Below are positions 21,924 through 30,789 of a DNA stretch of 64,000 bases, in pieces. The notes beneath the pieces were generated by a model. The model made no database searches and had not been told where the DNA came from. It saw only the letters and a list, made by a program, of their open reading frames with translations. The first letter of the stretch is position 1, and each line of letters begins with the position of its first letter. Made by a program: the position numbers and the translations under genes. This stretch comes from Pachysolen tannophilus NRRL Y-2460. Taxonomy: Eukaryota; Ascomycota; Pichiomycetes; Alaninales; Pachysolenaceae. Where the stretch lies: the NCBI GenBank assembly GCA_001661245.1, contig KV454012.1, forward strand, positions 548,174 through 612,173, given 5' to 3'.

Positions 21924-23483
21924 ATGAGTCTTGAAGAACTGAAAGAACTGAATAAAGATGCAAATGAGTCAAATGCAAACTCTGGGTCAGTATCTGGGTC
22001 GGATTTTGAAGTTGAGAAACAAATTGCTGAAGAAGGAGAGTTCAATGAAGAACAGAAACAACTTAGGATCGATGAGTTGGCGGAAAAATATGGTGTTAAT
22101 CAAAAAAAATTGATGCTCAAAATAGATTTTTGCGTTATTCCACCATTTTGTTTATTATATTTCTTATCATTTTTGGATCGTATCAATATTTCAAATGCTA
22201 AACTTTATGGTTTAAGTACTTCGTTAAATTTAGAAGGAAATCAATTTAACACTGCGTTAACCGTTTTCTTTGTTCCATATATTTTTTTTGAAATTTTATC
22301 CAATTATTGCATTAAACTTGTTAAGCCGCATATATGGTTAAGTGTATGTATTTTTTGTTTTGGAGTTGTCACTATCGGTATGGGTTTTACAACAAATTTT
22401 GGCGGTTTGGTAGCATGTAGATTCTTATTAGGTTTATTTGAAAGTGCTACTTTCCCGCTGATATTTTATATCTTGGCAAATTTTTATACAAGAAATGAAT
22501 CTCAAAGAAGATTTTCAGCTTTCTTTAGTGTTGTATGTCTTGCTGGTGCATGTGGTGGTGCCTTGGCTTACAGAATCGGTGTAGACTTGGATGGTGTCCA
22601 TGGCATATCTTCATGGCAATATATTTTCATAATTGAAGGTACTTTTACAGCTGGTTTAGCATTTCTTTTATTTTTCACCATAACAGATTTTCCTGAACAG
22701 GCAAGTTTCTTATCTCAAAATGAAAGAGATTTTATTAAGGAAAAATTAGCAATTGCTAGTGGAACAGATTCAGGATTTGAAATTCATAATACTTTAAAAG
22801 ATGTCATAAATACATTGAAAAGTCCTATTGTATGGATTCCTACATTTGGATATTTTTGTTTGATTATTCCATCTTACGGATATGCTTATTTTGCACCAAC
22901 TATTATCTCTCAAATGGGTTACACGGGAATGGAAGCTAATCGTCATTCTATCTATCCATGGTTAGTTGCTTTTGGATATTCAAACTTTTTTGGTTATATT
23001 TCTGATAGAACTTCAAAGAGGATGCCATTTGCAGTCTTTTCATCACTTTTGGCTATTGTTGGATTGGCAATTACTTTAGGCTGTAAGTCAAACCCCCAAG
23101 CAAGATATGCAGGATGTTTCCTTAGTGTCACTGGTTTATATACACTGATGCCATTGTTAGTTTGTTGGGCATCTTTGAATTTTGGAGGCCATCTGAGGAA
23201 AGGTGTTGGATCTGGTGCAATGATTGGTTTTGGTAACATTGGTGGTATCATTTCTACTTGGATTTTCTTGTCAAAGGATGCACCAACTTACAAGCCGGGA
23301 CTTGCAACTTCAATTGCTTTCACTGCTTTATCTGTTTTCACCATGATTGGATTTCAATATTATTGTCGTTATCAAAATAATCAGAAAAAATCTGCTGCTT
23401 ACTTAGAAAAGTTTGATCTGCTTTCAGACGAAGACAAGGTCAAAGCCGGAGATTTAAGTCCACATTTTGTTTATGGTTATTGA
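21924..23483 (+). CDS. MFS transporter, anion:cation symporter (allantoate/nicotinate-type) family (519 aa)
   Basis: This is a plasma membrane H+ symporter of the ACS family (relatives: Tna1 for nicotinate, Dal5 for allantoate and ureidosuccinate, Fen2 and Seo1). I chose the ATG at 21924 because the frame before it opens only through TTG. Residues 1-70 are acidic and cytosolic. About 12 hydrophobic segments follow. The family signature after helix 1, FLDRINISNAKLYGL, is present, and the loop 2-3 and helix 4 region reads RFLLGLFESATFP. The large cytosolic loop (SFLSQNERDFIKEKLAIASG) falls mid-protein. The substrate cannot be told from sequence. Two CTG codons sit at normally small or polar positions (residues 179 and 424; see the finding on CUG decoding). 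Confidence 0.85.
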   Translation: MSLEELKELNKDANESNANSGSVSGSDFEVEKQIAEEGEFNEEQKQLRIDELAEKYGVNQKKLMLKIDFCVIPPFCLLYFLSFLDRINISNAKLYGLSTSLNLEGNQFNTALTVFFVPYIFFEILSNYCIKLVKPHIWLSVCIFCFGVVTIGMGFTTNFGGLVACRFLLGLFESATFPLIFYILANFYTRNESQRRFSAFFSVVCLAGACGGALAYRIGVDLDGVHGISSWQYIFIIEGTFTAGLAFLLFFTITDFPEQASFLSQNERDFIKEKLAIASGTDSGFEIHNTLKDVINTLKSPIVWIPTFGYFCLIIPSYGYAYFAPTIISQMGYTGMEANRHSIYPWLVAFGYSNFFGYISDRTSKRMPFAVFSSLLAIVGLAITLGCKSNPQARYAGCFLSVTGLYTLMPLLVCWASLNFGGHLRKGVGSGAMIGFGNIGGIISTWIFLSKDAPTYKPGLATSIAFTALSVFTMIGFQYYCRYQNNQKKSAAYLEKFDLLSDEDKVKAGDLSPHFVYGY

Positions 23484-23835
23484 AGATGGTTTTAATGTTT
23501 AATAATTCCTGTTTTACGCAAATTTTATAATTTTTGATTGTTTTTTAGAAATCTAGTTGTTCTTTGCTTTTTACTATTGTGTTTTTCTTTTATAAGAGAA
23601 TGAACCTTTTAATTTTTGAAAAATATTGCAATAATAATAATAATAATAGTAGCAGAAGTAGAGTATATTTTGAGGCATAGCTAGCTGATTGCACAAAGTG
23701 ATAAAATATTTAATATCAATACATTACCCACTACGTTATATAATACATAATAAAATGAATAAAAGAGTAAAAAGCAAAAAACATTATATGACATTTATGA
23801 GTGAGGATGAAAAGGAAAACTTCTCACTAAACTCA
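23484..23835. other. Convergent intergenic region
   Basis: The 3' ends of the ACS transporter (plus) and the SIZ1-type gene (minus) face each other. It contains an AAT repeat at about 23632-23648 and nothing else recognisable. Confidence 0.5.
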
Positions 23836-26772
23836 TTATCTTTTTGAAGGTCTCTCGTCTTCCTCATCTGAAAAAGTTAAATCAATAATTTCATGCAGAC
23901 GCTTCTGACCAGACGAATGAGGTGAATGTAATACTTCATCTGAAGTGATCTGTACTGTTCTAGCAGGAGAAGGGATCACAGAATCGGCATTGAAAGTGTT
24001 ACTACTGTTGTTGTTGGAGCCCACATTATATCTATCAAGTGCTGGGCTTGGACGAACGAATCTCGATGGTGATCTGAGAAGCTGCGAATCACGCATGCCA
24101 TTACTAGTTGACTCTGACATCCTCCGATCTTTCAGCCATTCTTGGTTTGTGGAAGCATTGGGTATCCGCTGGATACCAAAAAGTGACAGATTGTCATTGC
24201 GTGGGTATGACTCTAAATTAGATTTTGTATTTTCTAGCTGATCAGATGACTTTTGTTGGTTATTGTTGTTGAACAAAAATGATGCATTAATTGATGTCCC
24301 TCTATCTGGAAACTCGGGTAAGCGAGGTGAAACCTCATATGATACCGATTCTCCGTTTAGAGAATCACCATTTTCAATGTTATTACGGTCAGCAGTTGAT
24401 GTAGTTTGAATTTCCGATAAGACGTTAGAATGAACTTGAAAACCTAGATTTACCTTTTGTGGTTGTTGAGTGGAATTTGATAAAGGTAATCCATCACCGC
24501 CAGTCTCCGTATCTCTATTATGTCTCATCGAAGAATTATATGATTGTGTGGAAGAAAAAATTGAAGGTGAATAATAATTAGTTTCTGATACAGTAGATGT
24601 TCTCCCAACAGATGGTGATTGGACCATTTCATTATCCAGACGTAGCAAAGTATTTTCAGACCAGGATGGTAAAGCGCTCGAAATCTTGGAAGGATTGGTA
24701 TTTGGAATTGAAGCAGGAACATCTTGCCTATTAACAGTAACAGACGTAGAGGGCGAAGTCGAAGACATCACTCTTGTCAGTTGTTCTGTACCATCTGTAG
24801 GCAAAGATCGCGAATTTTGAATTGAAGGTTCAGGATGCTCATTAGGTAAACCCAAAGTAGTAAATTCATTTGATGCATTAGCAGTTTTTGCTGGTTCAGG
24901 TATCGATTCAGGCTTTTCGCCTACAGTAATGGGATTCTGAGTAACGGTATAATGTCTCAGAGAAAGGGAAGGGTTAGGATATGATGAAACGTTTGAAACA
25001 GAAGTTAATCTTGATGATGTTGCCTGGTCAAAATTATTGTTTAAATTATTATTTCTCGAACTATCCACTTGAACATTCGAAGCAAGTTGCCGATTTTCGT
25101 TGTGGTCAGTTGGAAATGTTTTTGACAAATCAAAACCTGATGATTCACTATCATTTCCTGATGATAATGGGCCAGTAGTGGATGAATTATGTTCAGAAGG
25201 TGATAACAGTTGTGACGAGAGCACCTGAGGTGCTGACACAACTTCTGGAGCTGGCGCTACTATTTGTGAAGTGAGGGTTGTATGCAGTTTCAGAGGTATC
25301 AGCGGAGGAGGATTTGATGGCGGTGGAAGAGGTGGTTGTAACATTTCTTCAACTGCTTCATCATCATTATTATCTTCCTCGCTATCACTATCCAATGAAA
25401 TGATTTCTATGACTTCTGAATCCTTCTTAGGTGTTGAACGAAATTCTGGAATAGCAGGAGTAGTTTCTTCTGATTTTGCTTTAAAAACATTGCTTTCACT
25501 ACCAGAGCTATTATTTCCATCATCTTCACTTTTAACTTTCCAAGTACCATCTTTTTCAATTTCAACAGCTTCATCATCTTCTCCTGTATTTTTTATGATC
25601 TCTAGCAAGTAATCATCAATAGCCAAATTTTTGACAGTTATGGATTTTTGACAAATTGGACAACTCCATGTTGATGCCTGTTCCTGTAATTGCAAAAAAG
25701 CTAGACAATCAAAGCATTGTATATGCTGGCAATAAACTGATTTACAAGGATATTTCATCTTGGAATACGACAATGGGCACTTTAAAGTTAATACTTCTTG
25801 CATTTCAACAAGATCATCTTGTTCTGCTTCTTCTTTTCTTATTTCACTTAATGTTGCCTCTTTGACAATATGCGGCTGATTAATAATGGAAAGTAAAACC
25901 TTTTCTGGAGGTATCATCTCAACAATATAGCAAAAAAATAAAAAATCTGTCTTTGCAAATGCATATATAATGTCTAAACGGTTAGAATATGGGGGTTGTT
26001 TCAAATATGGTGTTAAATTTGCTGGTCTTGCAGTACCTGGTTTATTTTTAATACCTTTAACATTGTCCTTTAGTAAGACATCATTGAAATGAATTTCCAA
26101 AGGTTGAGGAAACTGAACAAAGGCTTCCGTTGTAGGAGATCCCAGCTCATATTCACCACACAACAATAGTAGTTGATACTGCTTACCACTAGCAAGTAGA
26201 TTTGCCTCGCTTTCATTAAGCACAAACTGTAAACGGCATGTGCCACGAGTATCCAGCGCCTTATAAGCTAAAACTGGACTTCCATGAACCAATCTTTTTA
26301 AACGATAAAATGGACTTTCTCTGAAATATAACCATGGACGAACAGATCCACTGGCTGTTGATTTTTTTGATTGCCCACCATGACCATGAGTATGAGTATG
26401 AGAATGACCATGAGTATGACTGTGAGTTCTACTATTATGTAGCACCGCTGGAGCTGACTGATATTGGTTTGGAGCAACATAATTATAAGAGTTACTTTGA
26501 ATCAGCGAATATAACGACTGATAAGTTGGAATATCTTGATTATTTGCTGCTTTTAAAGCCAAAGTCCTAATTGTCTGAAGACGAACATTATCATTTGCTT
26601 TGCGACCATTATGATAAAACTGTTTGATACGGTCCTGTATCTCTGCTTTCCGTCCACTTAAGGCTAGCCCAATTGACCTAGCAATATCTTTTAATTTGAT
26701 CACTGTAAGAGAATCTATCACTTGAATAGTATCAGCATTTTCTGCATCCGTCATCGGCTGTTGCCGATTCAT
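23836..26772 (-). CDS. SIZ1: Siz/PIAS-family SUMO E3 ligase (978 aa)
   Basis: This protein promotes SUMO transfer from Ubc9 to targets such as septins and PCNA in yeast. Domains in order are: SAP (about residues 20-55, SLTVIKLKDIARSIGLALSG), a His-rich linker (SHTHGHSHTHTHGHGG), PINIT (about 140-290), SP-RING (about 328-380, CPLSYSKMKYPCKSVYCQH then SCPICQKSI, with the Cys/His zinc ligands), and a long Ser/Asn-rich tail with two SUMO-interacting motifs, VIEIISLDSDSEED at about 454 and EIIDLTFSDEEDE near the end. Start is ATG 26772; two upstream codons open only by GTG. It could be orthologous to the Siz1/Nfi1 pair. Part of its 5' end is repeated beyond an assembly gap. Confidence 0.93.
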   Translation of the reverse strand: MNRQQPMTDAENADTIQVIDSLTVIKLKDIARSIGLALSGRKAEIQDRIKQFYHNGRKANDNVRLQTIRTLALKAANNQDIPTYQSLYSLIQSNSYNYVAPNQYQSAPAVLHNSRTHSHTHGHSHTHTHGHGGQSKKSTASGSVRPWLYFRESPFYRLKRLVHGSPVLAYKALDTRGTCRLQFVLNESEANLLASGKQYQLLLLCGEYELGSPTTEAFVQFPQPLEIHFNDVLLKDNVKGIKNKPGTARPANLTPYLKQPPYSNRLDIIYAFAKTDFLFFCYIVEMIPPEKVLLSIINQPHIVKEATLSEIRKEEAEQDDLVEMQEVLTLKCPLSYSKMKYPCKSVYCQHIQCFDCLAFLQLQEQASTWSCPICQKSITVKNLAIDDYLLEIIKNTGEDDEAVEIEKDGTWKVKSEDDGNNSSGSESNVFKAKSEETTPAIPEFRSTPKKDSEVIEIISLDSDSEEDNNDDEAVEEMLQPPLPPPSNPPPLIPLKLHTTLTSQIVAPAPEVVSAPQVLSSQLLSPSEHNSSTTGPLSSGNDSESSGFDLSKTFPTDHNENRQLASNVQVDSSRNNNLNNNFDQATSSRLTSVSNVSSYPNPSLSLRHYTVTQNPITVGEKPESIPEPAKTANASNEFTTLGLPNEHPEPSIQNSRSLPTDGTEQLTRVMSSTSPSTSVTVNRQDVPASIPNTNPSKISSALPSWSENTLLRLDNEMVQSPSVGRTSTVSETNYYSPSIFSSTQSYNSSMRHNRDTETGGDGLPLSNSTQQPQKVNLGFQVHSNVLSEIQTTSTADRNNIENGDSLNGESVSYEVSPRLPEFPDRGTSINASFLFNNNNQQKSSDQLENTKSNLESYPRNDNLSLFGIQRIPNASTNQEWLKDRRMSESTSNGMRDSQLLRSPSRFVRPSPALDRYNVGSNNNSSNTFNADSVIPSPARTVQITSDEVLHSPHSSGQKRLHEIIDLTFSDEEDERPSKR

Positions 26773-26967
26773 CTTCCTCACCTAATTTTTTAAAATGTAA
26801 ATAATATAATATGATACTCCTCTTCTTCTTTATGGATGAAACAAGAAAAAAAACTGGTTAACTTGTAATAGCGCTACTCAAATCCTATCCTAATATATAT
26901 ATGTATATCAAAAAGCTGCTTTTCTTTTTAACGATATATCTTGATGATTGCAAAATACAAAAAAAAA

Positions 26968-27167
26968 NNNNNNNNNNNNNNNNNNNNNNNNNNNNNNNNN
27001 NNNNNNNNNNNNNNNNNNNNNNNNNNNNNNNNNNNNNNNNNNNNNNNNNNNNNNNNNNNNNNNNNNNNNNNNNNNNNNNNNNNNNNNNNNNNNNNNNNNN
27101 NNNNNNNNNNNNNNNNNNNNNNNNNNNNNNNNNNNNNNNNNNNNNNNNNNNNNNNNNNNNNNNNNNN
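26968..27167. other. Assembly gap of exactly 200 N
   Basis: There are two hundred undetermined bases placed right after an A run in the SIZ1 upstream region. The sequence after the gap repeats the sequence before it, so the gap length is unlikely to be real. A single N also sits inside an A run at 30680. Confidence 0.98.
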
Positions 27168-28087
27168 TAATACCTTTAACATTGTCCTTTAGTAAGACAT
27201 CATTGAAATGAATTTCCAAAGGTTGAGGAAACTGAACAAAGGCTTCCGTTGTAGGAGATCCCAGCTCATATTCACCACACAACAATAGTAGTTGATACTG
27301 CTTACCACTAGCAAGTAGATTTGCCTCGCTTTCATTAAGCACAAACTGTAAACGGCATGTGCCACGAGTATCCAGCGCCTTATAAGCTAAAACTGGACTT
27401 CCATGAACCAATCTTTTTAAACGATAAAATGGACTTTCTCTGAAATATAACCATGGACGAACAGATCCACTGGCTGTTGATTTTTTTGATTGCCCACCAT
27501 GACCATGAGTATGAGTATGAGAATGACCATGAGTATGACTGTGAGTTCTACTATTATGTAGCACCGCTGGAGCTGACTGATATTGGTTTGGAGCAACATA
27601 ATTATAAGAGTTACTTTGAATCAGCGAATATAACGACTGATAAGTTGGAATATCTTGATTATTTGCTGCTTTTAAAGCCAAAGTCCTAATTGTCTGAAGA
27701 CGAACATTATCATTTGCTTTGCGACCATTATGATAAAACTGTTTGATACGGTCCTGTATCTCTGCTTTCCGTCCACTTAAGGCTAGCCCAATTGACCTAG
27801 CAATATCTTTTAATTTGATCACTGTAAGAGAATCTATCACTTGAATAGTATCAGCATTTTTCTGCATCCGTCATCGGCTGTTGCCGATTCATCTTCCTCA
27901 CCTAATTTTTTAAAATGTAAATAATATAATATGATACTCCTCTTCTTCTTTATGGATGAAACAAGAAAAAAAACTGGTTAACTTGTAATAGCGCTACTCA
28001 AATCCTATCCTAATATATATATGTATATCAAAAAGCTGCTTTTCTTTTTAACGATATATCTTGATGATTGCAAAATACAAAAAAAAA
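27168..28087 (-). pseudogene. Second, truncated copy of the SIZ1 5' end and promoter (probable false duplication)
   Basis: 27168-28087 repeats 26049-26967 essentially base for base. It covers SIZ1 codons 1 to about 241 (copy ATG at 27892) plus about 195 bp upstream. The only difference I found is one extra T in a T run (five at 27857-27861 versus four at 26738-26741), which would shift the frame near the N-terminus. The copy starts abruptly at the gap edge. The simplest reading is two overlapping contigs joined without merging, broken at the A run. The true locus would then have one SIZ1 with the promoter at 27893-28467. A real tandem partial duplication is less likely. Confidence 0.85.
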
Positions 28088-28386
28088 AAAAAAAAAAACC
28101 AAAAAAAAAAAGGAAAAACTTCAAAATACATGTACTAAATAAGTGAAATATTAATACACAACAAGTTTGAATATCACCCTTCAATTAGATCAATAAGCAT
28201 CAGCATCAAACTTTACGCTGTTTTAATAATTATCTATCAATCTACCTATCTTTTGTTTTAAGTTTTATCTTGTAATCGATGGTTTCAAAAATTTTCTTAG
28301 TCATTTGTAAACAGCCCTCAAAACCAATTACTACTCGTTATCGGGGAATAACGCCCTTGTCTATATACGTTCCTGCTGCTATATAC

Positions 28387-28446
28387 GCCAGTAGCATTTG
28401 AGCCAGTAACATTTGAGCCAGTAGCATTCGAGCCAGTAGCATTTGA
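28387..28446. repeat. Four tandem copies of a 15-bp unit
   Basis: GCCAGTAGCATTTGA is repeated four times (28387-28401, 28402-28416, 28417-28431, 28432-28446). The second and third copies carry one substitution each. It lies 20 bp past the stop of the minus-strand Moco gene, so it would be in that gene's 3' UTR. Confidence 0.9.
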
Positions 28447-28467
28447 GCCGTCATTAGGATGCAGTTG

Positions 28468-30495
28468 CTAGTTTTCCGATGAGAACGGTCCGATGAGGAT
28501 GACGTTGACGAGGTTTCCTTTTTCCAACAACTTGTTTCCAGCATGTTGTTCTCTTGAAGGTAAGACGATTAATGCATTTGCACCTTTGAAACTAGCAATT
28601 CTACTACTTCTTTGAAACCCGGTATTTTCAACAACTAATTCGAATTTCCCAGGTTCATTGGTCTTTGTCTGTTTGACAAATCCTCTTTGATATTCTGGTC
28701 TTGGATCTAGTTGGACATCGTGTATTAATCTTGCACGGACGGTAGGTAATGTTGGTAATTTTGGAGATTTTTCAAAAAAATTGTAACCTGAAAATAATCT
28801 TAAAGAAGGTAAAACAAATAAATGGAAACAAACTGTAGCTGAAGCTGGATTTCCTGGGAGGGCAAATATCACTTTTATCTTGTTGTTAAATTTCAATGTA
28901 GCAAAAGTTGTAGGCTTACCTGGCTTCATTTTGACTCGTCCAAAATGGATTTCACCATTTAACCTCCGCTCAATTATAGGTTTCAATAAATCCAATTCAC
29001 CCATAGAGACTCCTCCAGAAGTAATTAAATAATCAATTTTTTCATTATCAAAAGCATTTCTAATCAAATTTTCCAAACTACTCAGCTTATCGGATGCAAT
29101 TCCCAAATCAATTGCATCAAAATTATTATCTCTAGTTACAGATAATAAAACAGGTCTGTTACAATCATAAATTTGACCATACTGTAATTCTGATGATTTA
29201 TTATTATTCATAATATCAACTAATTCATCTCCTGTAGAAAGAACACCAATTAAAGGTTTTTCAAAAACTTTGATATTTGAAATTCCAACACTAGTTAATA
29301 ATCCAATTTCTCCTCCAGTTGCAGATATAACACTTTGCTTTTCCAAGAGAAGTTCCCCTTTTTTAATATCTGAACCCTTTTCTCTCACGTTATCATTTTC
29401 CTTGACATCGGAAGCCAATATACAAACTTCTTTTTCTTCCTTACCATCATCAGTCATGGAAACTATTTGTGTCTCTTCAACCATTACAATGGCAGTAGCA
29501 CCTTGTGGAATAGGTGCACCTGTAGTAATACGCGAAATCTCACCTGATTTCAAAACATGTTGCTCTTCAGTTGGAGAAGCATGTGAAACAGAAACAACTG
29601 AATATGTCCCAGGACCATCCGTATGAACTACAGCGTACCCATCTACTATACTTGCCCTAAAGTTAGGAACATCAGTAGGAGCATAAATATTTTCAGATAA
29701 TACATATCCTGTAATGCTTTCGTTGTTAATGTTTTTCGATACAACTGTTGGCCGAGGGGTATTCTGTGATATCAAATTAAAAGCTTCATCCATTGATATC
29801 ATTGGATAAGGTGAACTTCTTGACCGAGCTGTTATAGGACCATTTAGATCGTTTGAAATAAGTCTATGTTTTGATATACCACAACTTTGTTTATGTGTTG
29901 AATCTCCATGATTATCATGATGATGTGAATGATGGCTATGACTATGCTCACGCTGATGACTTTTCAGTATCCCTTTGTGTAAAGCTCTGGAATCATCAAT
30001 ACCCAATTGATCCAATGCATGTGCTAGAGTCGGTAAAACTGCTTCAAGGTTTTCTACCGCACCTTTCGGTGATCCAGGTAACGTAATAATTAAGGTATTA
30101 TTTCTAACACCAGCTACAGGTCTTGCCATCATAGCAAATGGTGTTATTTTCAATGAATCAGATAACATTTTATGGACAATTCCAATAGCTTCCTTATGTA
30201 TTAGAGGTTTGACGGCTTCCGGTGTAATGTCTTTTTTAGAATAACCTGTACCTCCGGAAGTTAAGATTAAACTTAAATCATTTTCTTCTTTGCACCATTC
30301 GGTTAAAATTTTTTGAATATCATCTAAATTATCTGGAACAATAATGAACTGTTTGATTGAATAATATTTGTCGGTTCCCTCCAATGACTTATTATATTTT
30401 GAAAAACATTCTTTAATTGAATGGCTCGTTTTATCTAAAGAATTGTCTTTAAAACAAGTATCGGAAGAAATTAGAATACCAACATTAAACGACAT
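28468..30495 (-). CDS. cnxE: Gephyrin/CnxE-type molybdenum cofactor synthesis protein, MogA-MoeA fusion (675 aa)
   Basis: This two-domain enzyme completes molybdenum cofactor. The MogA-like domain adenylates molybdopterin and the MoeA-like domain inserts molybdate. The N-terminal domain (about residues 3-170) has LTSGGTGYSKKDITPEAVK and TLPGSPKGAVENL. A His-rich linker (about 180-200) follows. The MoeA domain (about 230-670) shows SIVDGYAVV, TGAPIPQGATAIVMVEET, GVLSTGDELV, LITSGGVSMGELDLLKP, RVKMKPGKPTTFA and FALPGNPASATVCFH, so both sites look intact. Order matches fungal CnxE and animal gephyrin; plant Cnx1 is reversed. Most Saccharomycotina lack this pathway, and nitrate-assimilating yeasts keep it for nitrate reductase. 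No other Moco or nitrate gene lies in the window. Start is ATG 30495. Confidence 0.94.
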   Translation of the reverse strand: MSFNVGILISSDTCFKDNSLDKTSHSIKECFSKYNKSLEGTDKYYSIKQFIIVPDNLDDIQKILTEWCKEENDLSLILTSGGTGYSKKDITPEAVKPLIHKEAIGIVHKMLSDSLKITPFAMMARPVAGVRNNTLIITLPGSPKGAVENLEAVLPTLAHALDQLGIDDSRALHKGILKSHQREHSHSHHSHHHDNHGDSTHKQSCGISKHRLISNDLNGPITARSRSSPYPMISMDEAFNLISQNTPRPTVVSKNINNESITGYVLSENIYAPTDVPNFRASIVDGYAVVHTDGPGTYSVVSVSHASPTEEQHVLKSGEISRITTGAPIPQGATAIVMVEETQIVSMTDDGKEEKEVCILASDVKENDNVREKGSDIKKGELLLEKQSVISATGGEIGLLTSVGISNIKVFEKPLIGVLSTGDELVDIMNNNKSSELQYGQIYDCNRPVLLSVTRDNNFDAIDLGIASDKLSSLENLIRNAFDNEKIDYLITSGGVSMGELDLLKPIIERRLNGEIHFGRVKMKPGKPTTFATLKFNNKIKVIFALPGNPASATVCFHLFVLPSLRLFSGYNFFEKSPKLPTLPTVRARLIHDVQLDPRPEYQRGFVKQTKTNEPGKFELVVENTGFQRSSRIASFKGANALIVLPSREQHAGNKLLEKGNLVNVILIGPFSSEN

Positions 30496-30752
30496 ATTCT
30501 TCAAGTGAAACTATTCAAAAGAGCCGCCAAAAAAAAATTCCTAATTTCCTATGATCAAATAGAATCCAAAGTTATGAACTGATTTATACTCGATTAAATG
30601 TATTTAAAATTATCTTTAACCTGTAACAGCAAAAATGTAGGTTAATTATTTACATGCACCAAATTAAAAAAAAAAAAAANAAAAAAAACAGATCTACACA
30701 ATCTATAATACTACAACCAAAATAACATAAGAGATTTTGTACATATTAGATG

Positions 30753-30783
<31 letters not shown>

Positions 30784-30789
30784 ATTCCG

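Noticed and set aside
27168-27892. A second SUMO ligase gene
   Set aside because: It is the same sequence as the SIZ1 5' end, truncated by a 200-N gap, and best explained by contig overlap.
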